Below are positions 8,154-17,069 of a DNA stretch of 64,000 nt, in pieces. A program made the position numbers and the translations under genes. The notes under the pieces are model-generated. The model searched no databases. It worked only from the letters and a program-made list of their open reading frames with translations, and had not been told where the DNA came from. The stretch's first letter is position 1. Every line of letters starts with the position of its first letter. This DNA comes from Kumtagia sp963839725 (GTDB taxonomy: Bacteria > Pseudomonadota > Alphaproteobacteria > Rhizobiales > Rhizobiaceae), in assembly GCA_963839725.1 (NCBI GenBank), contig CAWIWT010000001.1, positions 558,001-622,000 of the forward strand, in the 5' to 3' direction.

Positions 8154-8846
8154 TCAGTCGGCGTGGCGCCTGTCCCAGGCTTCCCAGAAAACCAGCTCCT
8201 CCAGCGGCAGGCGTTGGCGCCAACCCTTCAGCGCCAGTTCCGGCTCCGGATAAAGCTGGTCGACAAATCCGACGCACAGATAGGCGACGATTTCGATATG
8301 GCCCGGGATACCGAGAAGCCGGCGCAAATCGGCGTCGCGGTAGATGCTTACCCATCCGACACCGATCCCTTCCGCCCGCGCGGCGAGCCAGAAATTCTGG
8401 ACGGCGCAGACGGTGCTGTAGAGGTCCATCTGTGGATTGTGAGTGCGGCCAAGGACAACGTCGCCGCCACGTTTACGATCGCAGGTGACGCAAATGTTGA
8501 GTGGCGCCTTGCGAATTCCCTCCAGTTTCAGGGTTCGATAGGTCGCCTGGCGTTCTCCACCGAACATCCGGGCGGCCTCCTCGTTGGCCTGGGCGAATAG
8601 CTGCCACACCTGCTCCCGTCGCGCCGCCTCCTGGATCAGGATGAAATTCCACGGCTGCATGAAGCCGACGGAAGGGGCGCGGTGCGCGGCGGCAAGTAGC
8701 TTCCAGATCAACGGGTCGGGAATGGGCTCGGGCAGAAACTGATCGCGCACGTCCCGGCGCAGTTCAATCGCGCGGTATACCGCTTCCTTCTCGATATCTG
8801 CGAAGGCCCCGGCTTGGCCGAGACCGCAGTGAGTCGACTTGAGCAT
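8154..8846 (-). CDS. bluB: 5,6-dimethylbenzimidazole synthase
   Basis: A 230-residue nitroreductase-fold enzyme that cannibalises reduced FMN to form 5,6-dimethylbenzimidazole, the lower ligand of vitamin B12. Family signatures are RRDVRDQFLPEPIPD and AHRAPSVGFMQPWNFILI, which hold the flavin-binding arginines and the active-site loop. The C-terminal GVGWVSIYRDADLRRLLGIP matches BluB. The ATG at 8846 has GGGGATC seven bases upstream. A cobalamin riboswitch on the same strand precedes the gene, so B12 is expected to repress it. The stop lies 7 bases from the convergent TetR stop. Confidence 0.93.
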   Translation of the reverse strand: MLKSTHCGLGQAGAFADIEKEAVYRAIELRRDVRDQFLPEPIPDPLIWKLLAAAHRAPSVGFMQPWNFILIQEAARREQVWQLFAQANEEAARMFGGERQATYRTLKLEGIRKAPLNICVTCDRKRGGDVVLGRTHNPQMDLYSTVCAVQNFWLAARAEGIGVGWVSIYRDADLRRLLGIPGHIEIVAYLCVGFVDQLYPEPELALKGWRQRLPLEELVFWEAWDRRHAD

Positions 8847-8899
8847 TATTTGATCCCCAATAACGCGTCCAACGATCATGCCGCCGTCCATGCGACATC

Positions 8900-9055
8900 A
8901 ATCTTCGTTGTCTGGCCGGTCTTCTGACTTGGATCAGCTGGATTGCGCGTCTTCCCGGACAGGCCAGTGACATTTTGCGCATTCCATCACCATCACAGCG
9001 TTGGGCACGTTTCCGATTTGCACGGAATTCCCGATTCTCCTGCGCGAGCAGGCAC
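8900..9055 (-). promoter_or_regulatory. Cobalamin riboswitch upstream of bluB
   Basis: On the minus strand the leader carries the ordered elements of a cobalamin riboswitch. A GGGAATTCCGTGCAAATC-type segment at about 9015-9032 is followed by AACGTGCCCAACGCTGTGA, then GTCACTGG near 8962-8970 (the B12-box core region), and finally GTCAGAAGACCGGCC near 8914-8930. The order and spacing match the known aptamer, and its end is about 55 bases before the bluB start. It should reduce bluB expression when adenosylcobalamin is abundant. Exact boundaries are approximate. Confidence 0.85.
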
Positions 9056-9384
9056 CAGACGGAAGGATCGATACACCAAAAGCGTGGGGTGACAAGCCTA
9101 TCGCCGGCGCGCCGTGGCCGCGCCTACTACAACGGCAAGCTCAAATAGGCGTGCCCCGAAAGAGCCTGTTCCATCCGGTATCGCGGAAGTGCTCCGCTCC
9201 GGATATCACCGTAGGGAAACGCCCTGACCGGTCGCCGTGAACAGCATCGCGCCTCGGGCGATGAAACATCCGCTACGGTCAGCGCCGTGAAATTCGACAG
9301 ATGGGCGATCTCGATTGCGGCGCCTTGCCGCTGCCTTTCGCAGCTGCGCTTGCCTTTTTGCCGTCTCCTGCTAAAGCCGCGCGC

Positions 9385-11194
9385 ATGACCACGCCGCTCA
9401 AAAACATCCGCAACTTTTCCATCGTCGCCCATATCGACCATGGCAAATCGACGCTTGCCGACCGCCTCATCCAGATCACGGGCGGGCTGGAGCTGCGCGA
9501 CATGAAGGAGCAGGTGCTCGACAACATGGACATCGAGCGCGAGCGCGGCATCACCATCAAGGCGCAGACCGTTCGCCTCAACTACCGCGCCAACAACGGC
9601 GAGGACTACATCCTCAACCTCATGGATACGCCCGGCCATGTCGACTTCGCCTATGAGGTGTCGCGCTCGCTGGCTGCCTGCGAAGGCTCGCTGCTGGTCG
9701 TCGACGCCTCGCAGGGCGTCGAGGCGCAGACGCTGGCGAACGTCTACCAGGCGATCGACAACAACCACGAGATCGTGGTGGTCCTGAACAAGATCGACCT
9801 GCCCGCCGCCGAACCGGAACGCATCCGCGAGCAGGTCGAGGAAGTGATCGGCATCGACGCCAGCCAGGCCGTGCTGATCTCGGCCAAGAGCGGCATCGGC
9901 ATTCCGGGTGTGCTGGAGGCCATCGTCCACCAGCTGCCGCCGCCGCGCGAGGGCGATCCGACAGCGCCGCTGAAGGCCATGCTGGTCGACTAGCTGGTAT
10001 GATCCCTATCTCGGCGTCATCGTGCTGGTGCGCGTCATCGACGGCATCCTCAAGAAGGGCCAGACCATCCGCATGATGGAGGCCGGCGCCAAATATCTGG
10101 TCGACCGCACCGGCGTGTTCACGCCGAAGATCGTCAACGTCGACGAGCTCGGCCCCGGCGAGGTCGGCTTCATCACCGCGCAGATCAAGGAAGTGGCCGA
10201 CACCCGCGTCGGCGACACCATCACCGAGGACAAGCGCCCGACCGCACATGCGCTGCCGGGCTTCAAGCCGGCGCAGCCGGTGGTGTTCTGCGGCCTGTTC
10301 CCGGTCGATGCCGCCGACTTCGAGGATCTGCGCGCCGCCATGGGCAAGCTCAGGCTCAACGATGCGAGCTTCTCCTACGAGATGGAGACGAGTGCTGCGC
10401 TCGGCTTCGGATTCCGCTGCGGCTTCCTCGGCCTGCTGCATCTCGAAATCATCCAGGAGCGGCTGGAGCGCGAGTTCAACCTCGACCTGATCGCCACCGC
10501 GCCGTCGGTCGTCTACCGGCTGAACCTGCTCGACGGCACGCAGAAGGAGCTGCACAACCCCGCCGACATGCCCGAAGTGATGAAGATCACCTCGATCGAG
10601 GAGCCGTGGATCCGCGCCACCATCCTGTCGCCCGATGAATATCTCGGCAGCATCCTGAAGCTCTGCCAGGACCGCCGCGGCATCCAGGCCGACCTCTCCT
10701 ATGTCGGCAAGCGCGCCATGCTGGTCTACGACCTGCCGCTCAACGAGGTGGTGTTCGACTTCTACGACCGGCTGAAGTCGATCTCGAAAGGCTATGCCTC
10801 CTTCGACTATCACCTCACCGACTACCGCGAGGGCGACCTGGTGAAGATGTCGATCCTGGTCAATGAGGAGCCGGTCGACGCGCTATCGATGCTGGTCCAC
10901 CGCACGGCGGCGGAAAAGCGCGGCCGCGTCATGTGCGAGAAGCTGAAGGAACTGATCCCGAACCACCTGTTCAAGATCCCGATCCAGGCGGCGATCGGCG
11001 GAAAGGTCATCGCTCGCGAGACGATCTCGGCGCTGCGCAAGGACGTGACGGCGAAATGCTACGGCGGCGACATCACCCGCAAGCGCAAGCTGCTCGACAA
11101 GCAGAAAGAGGGCAAGAAGCGCATGCGGCAGTTCGGCAAGGTCGACATCCCGCAGGAGGCGTTTATTCAGGCGCTGAAGATGGGGGATAACTAA
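9385..11194 (+). pseudogene. lepA: Elongation factor 4 (LepA), single-base frameshift
   Basis: Encodes LepA/EF4, a ribosomal GTPase that binds stalled or paused ribosomes. Switch motifs are present: AHIDHGKSTL (G1), DTPGHVDFAYEV (G3) and NKIDLP (G4), with the C-terminal LepA domain and a normal end near KRMRQFGKVDIPQEAF. The reading frame is broken after MLVD by one extra base at about 9991 (GGTCGACTAGCTGG). Dropping one base restores the expected Asp-Ser-Trp-Tyr-Asp junction, for a product of about 602 residues. As given, translation stops at a TAG after about 202 codons. Because the remainder is fully conserved, a sequence error or very recent mutation is more likely than old decay. Confidence 0.9.
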
Positions 11195-11195
11195 C

Positions 11196-11651
11196 TTGGA
11201 TGTTGTGCAAGCCGTCAAGCAGCGCCAATCCAGAGCTATCGTTCTAAGTATCGCAACCAAATTTGCGAGGAAGATACTCTCTGGTGAGAAGACGGTTGAA
11301 CTACGTCGTCGATTTCCACTTATTGAAGGTAACCACCAACCCGCGCTCCTCTATTCATCACGTGAAGATATGTCGATCATTGCTCAATGCCATATCCAAT
11401 CAAGCGAGCGGCTTAGCTTGGACACAATCTGGAACGACTTTCGCGACGAGATCGCCATCTCGCGAGATGAATTTGATGAGTATTTCTTAGGTTTATCGGA
11501 TGGGTACGCCATCCGATTTCGAAAAATGTACAAACTTCAAAGACCCGTTCCGCTGTCCGAGCTTCAAGAGCAATGGTCGTTTACAGCACCTCAATCCTAC
11601 TGCTATGTTTCAAGGGATTTCTTCGACTCACTTGTGGCCGAAAGTAAGTGA
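11196..11651 (+). CDS. ASCH/PUA-like domain protein, partner of the PIN-GNAT gene
   Basis: A 151-residue protein whose N-terminal core (RAIVLSIATKFARKILSGEK, then TVELRRRFP) is the signature of the ASCH fold, a PUA-like beta-barrel that binds RNA or modified nucleotides. SREDMSIIAQCHI and a Trp/Tyr-rich C terminus follow. The first codon is probably TTG 11196, two bases after the lepA stop; a GTG at 11205 is an alternative. Its last four bases overlap the start of the next gene (GTGA), indicating co-translation. Codon use is visibly more AT-rich than in the neighbours, which suggests recent acquisition. An antitoxin or RNA-sensor role is inference only. Confidence 0.75.
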   Translation: MDVVQAVKQRQSRAIVLSIATKFARKILSGEKTVELRRRFPLIEGNHQPALLYSSREDMSIIAQCHIQSSERLSLDTIWNDFRDEIAISRDEFDEYFLGLSDGYAIRFRKMYKLQRPVPLSELQEQWSFTAPQSYCYVSRDFFDSLVAESK

Positions 11652-13174
11652 ATATTCTGATTGATACGAATGTCATTGTTGCGCTGGAGGACAATACTCC
11701 GATCAAGGAGACTTTCGCTCAATTCATTCGACTTTGCGGAACGCATAATGTTCACGTCTTTGTCGCTGATGCGACTATTAAAGATGTCGAGAACGATCAG
11801 AACGATGCTCGGCGCGATGCAACCCTTTCTAAGTTAAACAAATATCAGCGACTGAATAGCGTTCCAGATCGGTTCGTCGAAGAATTATCCCAAGAGATGG
11901 AAGTAGGGACACGCCGAAATAATCGTATCGATGTCGAGTTGCTGGCCTCGTTGAAAGCTAACGCTGTTGACTTCTTTGTTACCCAGGATGAGGGGCTGCA
12001 TCGGCGGGCAGCAAGATCTGGATTGGCCGAGAGAGTGCTATTTGTTCCGGATGCTATCCGGCTCATTCAAAGAAAATTTGAGCCTAGCACGGTTAAGCTT
12101 CCCTACATAGTTCAAAAGAAGGCCTATGAGCTGGATGTTCGTTTGCCAATATTCGATTCACTTCGAGAAGGTTATCCAGAATTTGATAATTGGTTCATTG
12201 CGAAATGCCAGCGGCCACAACGCGATTGTTGGGTAATCGAAGTTGATGGCGAGGTAGTCGGGATCGTTATCTACAAGGAAGAATCGCTAGCGGACACCGA
12301 CTCGCTGATTGAAGGAGCAAAATTCCTTAAGCTTTGTACCTTCAAGATGAGTCCGAACTATCGGGGCGAGCGTTTTGGAGAGCAATTATTGAAGCAGGCT
12401 CTTTGGTATGCGGCAAGCAATAACTTTGATGTTGTATACGTTACGGCATTTGAGGACCAAATTGTTCTAATTAATCTTTTAAATTACTTTGGATTCCGAG
12501 TGACATATCGGAACAAACGTGGCGAGTTTGTCATTGAAAAGGCGATTCCGCGGTCTGTTCATAAGCCGCGCGGCATGCTTCCATTGGAAGCTACTATCAT
12601 AAACTATCCCAAGTTTTACTACGGGGATGACAATTCAAAATTTGTTGTGCCAATTCAGGGGGACTATTTCGAACGCTTGTTTCCTGAGAAAGATGGGAAA
12701 CGACAGGGTGAGTTATTTGGCCCGGGTGAACTCGGTGCGACTGGATTGAATCAGAAGAAGATTCCGGGAAATACGATACGCAAGGTGTATGTCTGTCGCG
12801 CTAATACGCTACGAATTCGGCCCGGTGACGTAGTAATGTTCTATAAATCTCAAAGAGATGGAGACGATCATTCTCAGTGTTTGACCACGCTGGGCGTGGT
12901 TGAAGGATACTCTGAAGCGCTTGATGAGGACGATCTCGTGAAGATGACATCAAAGCGCTCAGTATTTTCTGACGAGTTTCTTCGAGAGATGTTCTCAGGA
13001 AATACATCTCCTGTTAAGGTATTGGACTTCCTTCTCATAGGTCACTTCGAGCAACCTATCACGCTGAATAATCTCGTTCAATTTGCTGCGTTGCGCGCAG
13101 CGCCACAATCAATTGTAGGCGTCCCTGATGAAGCATTTGAGAAGATAATGTCAGTCGGCCAGCTGAAGCCGTGA
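11648..13174 (+). CDS. PIN nuclease - GNAT acetyltransferase - PUA-like (ASCH/EVE) fusion
   Basis: A 508-residue, apparently three-domain protein. Residues 1-145 form a PIN-type RNase domain: IDTNVIVALED with D6, a second acidic cluster at D46/E49, D95/E97, and D114 in VTQDEGLHRRA. Residues about 160-300 look like a GNAT acetyltransferase, with NYRGERFGEQLLKQA as the acetyl-CoA loop and helix and LINLLNYFGFRV as the typical last strand. Residues about 330-480 (VYVCRANTLRIRPGDVVMFY, then LTTLGVVEG) resemble an ASCH/EVE-type PUA fold. It starts at GTG 11648 overlapping the upstream stop. Codon use is AT-rich. A nuclease with a possible acetyl-transfer function on tRNA or protein is inferred; no substrate is shown. 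Confidence 0.72.
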   Translation: MNILIDTNVIVALEDNTPIKETFAQFIRLCGTHNVHVFVADATIKDVENDQNDARRDATLSKLNKYQRLNSVPDRFVEELSQEMEVGTRRNNRIDVELLASLKANAVDFFVTQDEGLHRRAARSGLAERVLFVPDAIRLIQRKFEPSTVKLPYIVQKKAYELDVRLPIFDSLREGYPEFDNWFIAKCQRPQRDCWVIEVDGEVVGIVIYKEESLADTDSLIEGAKFLKLCTFKMSPNYRGERFGEQLLKQALWYAASNNFDVVYVTAFEDQIVLINLLNYFGFRVTYRNKRGEFVIEKAIPRSVHKPRGMLPLEATIINYPKFYYGDDNSKFVVPIQGDYFERLFPEKDGKRQGELFGPGELGATGLNQKKIPGNTIRKVYVCRANTLRIRPGDVVMFYKSQRDGDDHSQCLTTLGVVEGYSEALDEDDLVKMTSKRSVFSDEFLREMFSGNTSPVKVLDFLLIGHFEQPITLNNLVQFAALRAAPQSIVGVPDEAFEKIMSVGQLKP

Positions 13175-13365
13175 TCGGCGCGTGGCTCGAGCCGAGCGGC
13201 ATGCGGTGATTACCTTCATCTACCATCACCTCGAAGCCGGCACGTGCCGCAAGCTGGTGCTTGAAGCCTGGCTGCACGAGCGTGTGACAGCCGAGCGAAG
13301 CGGAGGCCGGGTTAAGGGGCGCGCAACAAGTCAAATGCGATTGCCCTGCCGATGGGGAGAAGAGC

Positions 13366-14433
13366 TCAACTCTGCCTCTTCCGCACCTCATCCCCCAGCA
13401 ACGCCAGATCGGCAGCACCCAGCCGGTCGCTAGCGGTCCAGAGCTGGTGCCAGTACGGATAAAGGATCGGCGGGGCGCTGGCCTCGTCGAGCTTCCGGCG
13501 CTCGTCGGCGGTTAGCTTCAGCGCGGCCGCACCCAGATTGTCCTTCAGCTGCGCCTCGGTGCGCCCGCCGATGATCACCGAGGTCACGCCCTGCCGGCCG
13601 ATCGTCCACGCCAGCGCCACCTGCGCCGCCGACACGCCCTTGGCGCCGGCGATCTCGACCAGCGTATCGACGATGCGCCACAGCCGGTCCTCGTCGCGGA
13701 TCGGCGGTTCGCTCCAGCCGGCGAGTTGGCGCGTGCCTTGCGGCTGCGCGGCGTCGCGGCGGTGCTTGCCGGAAAGCAGCCCGCCGGCCAGCGGGCTCCA
13801 GACGAGGATGCCCAGCCCCTGGTCGACCGAGATCGGCACCAGCTCATATTCGGCCTCGCGCGCCTCCAGCGTGTAGTGGATCTGCTGGCTGATGAAGCGC
13901 TGGCGATGCTCAGTGGCGGAAATGCCCAGCGCCTTCATGACGTGCCAGCCGGAATAGTTGGAGCAGCCGATGTAGCGCACCTTGCCCTGCCGCACGAGCG
14001 TGTCGAGCGTCTCCAGCGTTTCTTCCAGCGGTGTCTGGCCGTCCCATTCATGCACCTGGTAGAGGTCGATCACGTCGGTCTTGAGCCGCCTGAGGCTCGC
14101 CTCGCAGGCGCGGATCAGATAGTGGCGCGACAGGCCGCGATCGTTGGGGCCGTCGCCCATCGGGAAGCGCGCCTTGGTGGCGAGCAGGACGCCGGCCTTG
14201 CGCTTGCCGCCCAGTGCCTCACCGACGATTTCCTCGCAGGCGCCGCTGGAATAGACATCCGCCGTATCGATCAGGTTGACGCCGGCGTCGATGCACATGT
14301 CGAACTGCCGCCGCGCCTCGTCAAGCCCGACATTGCCGACTTTCGCGAAGGCGCCCTTGCCGCCCATTGTCATGGTGCCGAGCGTAATTGTGGAGATTTT
14401 CAGGCCGGATTTTCCGAGCAGGCGGTATTCCAT
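13366..14433 (-). CDS. Aldo/keto reductase
   Basis: A 355-residue NADPH-dependent oxidoreductase of the AKR superfamily. The catalytic tetrad is visible: D56 and Y61 in LIDTADVYSSGACEEIVG, K87 in LATKARF and H128 in YQVHEWDG. The C-terminal cofactor segment SVIIGGRTEAQLKDNLGA is intact. It resembles the bacterial AKR group annotated as general aldehyde or sugar reductases; the substrate is unknown. It is convergent with the PIN-GNAT gene about 190 bases away, so it is not part of that islet. Base composition is typical of the chromosome. Confidence 0.9.
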   Translation of the reverse strand: MEYRLLGKSGLKISTITLGTMTMGGKGAFAKVGNVGLDEARRQFDMCIDAGVNLIDTADVYSSGACEEIVGEALGGKRKAGVLLATKARFPMGDGPNDRGLSRHYLIRACEASLRRLKTDVIDLYQVHEWDGQTPLEETLETLDTLVRQGKVRYIGCSNYSGWHVMKALGISATEHRQRFISQQIHYTLEAREAEYELVPISVDQGLGILVWSPLAGGLLSGKHRRDAAQPQGTRQLAGWSEPPIRDEDRLWRIVDTLVEIAGAKGVSAAQVALAWTIGRQGVTSVIIGGRTEAQLKDNLGAAALKLTADERRKLDEASAPPILYPYWHQLWTASDRLGAADLALLGDEVRKRQS

Positions 14434-14552
14434 GATGTCTCTCCGTTTTGGGGTTCGTTGTGGTCGGCTAGCCGGTCTATGCGGTTGTTCTCGGTTCGAT
14501 TGCTGGGCAAGGTTGCGAGGGGTTGGCTATTTGGCGCCAGGCATCTTAACGT

Positions 14553-14727
14553 CGTCATCCCGGGCAACCGAGCGCAGCGAGGGCAGACCCGGGACCCAGC
14601 GACCAGCAAACTTCGTTATCGCAGCGCTTTGCACCGCGTACCTCGCGTAGCGAGATACGGTGCCTTCGGCGATTATCAAGCTAGATCCCGGGTCTGCCCT
14701 CGCTGCGCTCGGTTGCCCGGGATGACG
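14553..14727. repeat. Palindromic intergenic repeat, 42-bp inverted arms
   Basis: The arms at 14553-14594 and 14686-14727 are perfect inverted copies of 42 bases. They begin CGTCATCCCGGGCAACCGAG and end in GACCCGGGA, and are separated by 91 bases containing a smaller hairpin near 14640-14660. The layout resembles a non-autonomous palindromic element or MITE. It fills most of the gap between the AKR and methyltransferase genes. I see no coding potential in it. Confidence 0.8.
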
Positions 14728-14816
14728 AAGCGATTGCCGCTGCCGCCAAGCTGCAATACCGTTGAGGCACTCAAGCGCCTGCGCGGAAGTCGCCATTGGC
14801 AGCCCCGAAGGTTGGT

Positions 14817-15299
14817 TCAGACGCGCCTACGATAGAGAAAATATCGCCCGACCGAAACGCCGCGCGGCAACGCCAATCGGATTAAATCCGGATGGTCCAG
14901 CGGCAACCCGCTGGCGGCGATGCCGCCGGGTTGCAGCAGGCTGGCGGTCAACTGCGGCAGCCAAGTCACGGTGATGGCGTCGAGCTCATCATTACCGGTG
15001 CCGATATCGGCATGCACCATGGCAATGTCGTCGCCGGCGAAGCGCCGCGCGGTCTCACGAATCTCGCCCAGCTCGAGGTCACCCTCAGGCGGTGTCGAGC
15101 AGGTATGTGCAGCCAGCACGCGGTCGAAGGCGATGATGCGCCGGCCCGGCAGCTTTTCGCGGATATGGTCGAAGGTGCGGCCATTGCCGAGCCCGAGTTC
15201 CAGGATCAGCCCCGGTTTGTCCGCGACCTGCTCGCAGACGAAGTCGAGGATCGTCCGCTGCGCCGTGACACGGCGGATGAAACTGTCGAGCCGGCTCAT
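14817..15299 (-). CDS. Class I SAM-dependent methyltransferase-like protein
   Basis: A 160-residue small methyltransferase fold protein. The SAM-binding glycine motif is ILELGLGNGRTFDHIRE at about residues 32-48, followed by RRIIAFDRV (acidic end of strand 2) and MVHADIGTG. The C-terminal LPRGVSVGRYFLYRR is short. The protein is smaller than most characterised methyltransferases, and its target cannot be inferred. Its start codon lies next to the tandem REP array (15301 onward), so its promoter and leader must lie in or beyond repeated DNA. Confidence 0.75.
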   Translation of the reverse strand: MSRLDSFIRRVTAQRTILDFVCEQVADKPGLILELGLGNGRTFDHIREKLPGRRIIAFDRVLAAHTCSTPPEGDLELGEIRETARRFAGDDIAMVHADIGTGNDELDAITVTWLPQLTASLLQPGGIAASGLPLDHPDLIRLALPRGVSVGRYFLYRRRV

Positions 15300-15300
15300 C

Positions 15301-15774
15301 CGGAGCGTTTCCAGGAAGAGTGCGAGGCGGTTTTCCGGTTCGGAAACGCGACCACCGGCGTCCGGCGTTTCCAGGAAGAGTGCGAGGCGGTTTTCCGGTT
15401 CGGAAACGCGACCACCGGCGTCCGGCGTTTCCAGGAAGAGTGCGAGGCGGTTTTCCGGTTCGGAAACGCGACCACCGGCGTCCGGCGTTTCCAGGAAGAG
15501 TGCGAGGCGGTTTTCCGGTTCGGAAACGCGACCACCGGCGTCCGGCGTTTCCAGGAAGAGTGCGAGGCGGTTTTCCGGTTCGGAAACGCGACCACCGGCG
15601 TCCGGCGTTTCCAGGAAGAGTGCGAGGCGGTTTTCCGGTTCGGAAACGCGACCACCGGCGTCCGGCGTTTCCAGGAAGAGTACGAGGCGGTTTTCCGGTC
15701 CGGAAACGCGACCACCGGCGTCCGGCGTTTCCAGGAAGAGTGCGAGGCGGTTTTCCGGTCCGGAAACGCGACAG
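15301..15774. repeat. Eight-unit tandem array of a 60-bp REP-like sequence
   Basis: Eight head-to-tail units with a 60-base period fill this stretch. The first unit starts slightly differently, units 2-6 are identical, unit 7 differs at two positions (TGCG to TACG and TTCGG to TCCGG), and unit 8 shares the second change. Each unit contains GCGTTTCC and its inverse GGAAACGC around an arm with AGTGCGAGGCGGTTTTCC, the form of the rhizobial REP palindrome. The period is a multiple of three, so most frames stay open, producing spurious repeat peptides. There are no unique spacers, so this is not CRISPR. Confidence 0.95.
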
Positions 15775-15779
15775 CTAAA

Positions 15780-15826
15780 GGCATGATCCGCAAAAGTGGA
15801 CAGCGGTTTTGCGTAGGGATCATGCC
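15780..15826. repeat. REP palindrome (GGCATGATCC...GGATCATGCC)
   Basis: A 47-base palindrome with 10-bp perfect arms at 15780-15789 and 15817-15826, enclosing CAAAAGTGGACAGCGGTTTTG, which itself can fold. It adjoins the eight-unit array and shares its general arm-and-GCGGTTTT layout. It ends 5 bases from the stop of the downstream carboxypeptidase gene, so it may also stabilise or terminate that transcript. Confidence 0.75.
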
Positions 15827-15831
15827 CATCA

Positions 15832-16698
15832 TCATACCCCTCTACGCGCGGCGCTGGACAAATAGTACTCGATCAGTTGCTCGACATGGTCGTTGCGCGC
15901 CCGCGCCGTCTTCCCCCCCATCACGCAGACAACAAGCTTCCTGCCCGACCGGCTGACCGAGGTGCAGATGTTGAAGCCGGAGGCGCGGATATAGCCGGTC
16001 TTGATACCGTCCACACCGCTGACCCGGCCGATCAGGTCGTTGTGGCCGCGAATGTTGCGGCCGCGGAAGGTGAAATTCTGGTTGCTGAAATGGGCGAATT
16101 GCGAGGGGAAGCGCTTGCGCAGGGACATGCCGAGCAGCGCCATGTCGCGCGCCGTGGTGATCTGGCCGTCATCAGGCAAGCCGGATGCGTTGCGGAAGGT
16201 GGTGCCGCGCATGCCGAGCGTACGAGCCTTCGCCGTCATCATCTGCGCGAACTGGTCCTCGCTGCCGCCGAGATGTTCGCCGACCGCCACCGCAACGTCA
16301 TTCGCCGATTTGACCGCAAGCGCCCGGGTCGCAGTGTCGACGTCGATCGTTTCTCCAGACTTGAAGCCCAGCTTGCTCGGAGGCTGGCGGCGAGCGAAGT
16401 CGGAGATGGGGATCTGGGTCGACGGCGAAACCCGACCGGATTCCATCGCCTCGAACAGCAGGTAGAGCGTCATCATCTTGGTCAGAGACGCCGGATAGCG
16501 CGGCGCTTCGGAATCGGCGTCGTAAAGCACCTTGCCGCTGTTCACGTCGACGACGATGGCGGAGTACTTTTCCGAAGAGGGGCGCTGGGGCGGCGGCGTG
16601 GCGGCCATCTGCAGCGCGTCCGTGGTCGAGCAGGCGGCGAGCGTCAGCAGCATCATGAACAGCATTGCCGCTGCCCGGAATGGCGCAGTGTTTGCCAT
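15832..16698 (-). CDS. D-alanyl-D-alanine carboxypeptidase (peptidase S11 family)
   Basis: A 288-residue periplasmic penicillin-binding enzyme that trims or processes peptidoglycan stem peptides. Catalytic motifs are in order: SLTK (SxxK) in YPASLTKMMT, SAN (SxN) in VKSANDVAVAVGEH and KTG in DGIKTGYIRASGF. The N terminus has a hydrophobic signal ending LLTLAACSTT, a lipobox, so it is probably a lipoprotein. The ATG at 16698 was chosen because it begins exactly at the signal sequence; the frame upstream is non-conserved. The C-terminal PBP5-like domain is absent, giving the short form. Confidence 0.9.
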   Translation of the reverse strand: MANTAPFRAAAMLFMMLLTLAACSTTDALQMAATPPPQRPSSEKYSAIVVDVNSGKVLYDADSEAPRYPASLTKMMTLYLLFEAMESGRVSPSTQIPISDFARRQPPSKLGFKSGETIDVDTATRALAVKSANDVAVAVGEHLGGSEDQFAQMMTAKARTLGMRGTTFRNASGLPDDGQITTARDMALLGMSLRKRFPSQFAHFSNQNFTFRGRNIRGHNDLIGRVSGVDGIKTGYIRASGFNICTSVSRSGRKLVVCVMGGKTARARNDHVEQLIEYYLSSAARRGV

Positions 16699-17069
16699 GA
16701 TCAATGTCCGCCTGAAACCAAGTGCCCAAGATCGATGCCGCCGCGAACCCCCGCGAAGCAGCTGTCGCGAGGCTATAGCACTTCGCGGCCCTACCGCAAT
16801 CATGCTTCTGGCATAACCACTGGTTATTGGCCCCGGGTGACACAGACCGGAAACGCGGAACACCCGAAGTATCGCCAGACGGTTACGCGTGTCCGGTAGC
16901 GTTCACCGATTGATTTCATGCGCGCGCTTTTCGAGCAGCGAGCCGCGGCATTTTGCGCAGCCGTCGCAGGCCTTTCGGACCGCAAGTACCTGCGATCCGG
17001 TCACTCACTGCCGCTACGCGACGCGCCGTTCTTGGTCGGAGGCATTATGGCGCTTGGCAGGATGACGTT

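Noticed and set aside
9001..9240. Open frame upstream of lepA
   Set aside because: It runs through the cobalamin riboswitch on the opposite strand and shows no protein-like conservation.
9970..10022. Programmed +1 frameshift in lepA, as in prfB
   Set aside because: There is no slippery CTTT-like codon or upstream stimulatory Shine-Dalgarno, and lepA is not known to be recoded. A simple extra base explains it better.
13182..13433. Possible small gene between the PIN-GNAT gene and the aldo/keto reductase
   Set aside because: It overlaps the 3-prime end of the reductase, lacks a ribosome-binding site and has no conserved motif.
15301..15774. CRISPR array
   Set aside because: The units are contiguous with no unique spacers, the repeat contains a REP palindrome, and no cas genes are present.
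14892..15956. Long open frames on both strands made of a 20-residue repeat
   Set aside because: They arise because the 60-base REP period is divisible by three and keeps several frames open. They overlap real genes at both ends, and no start site or domain supports them.
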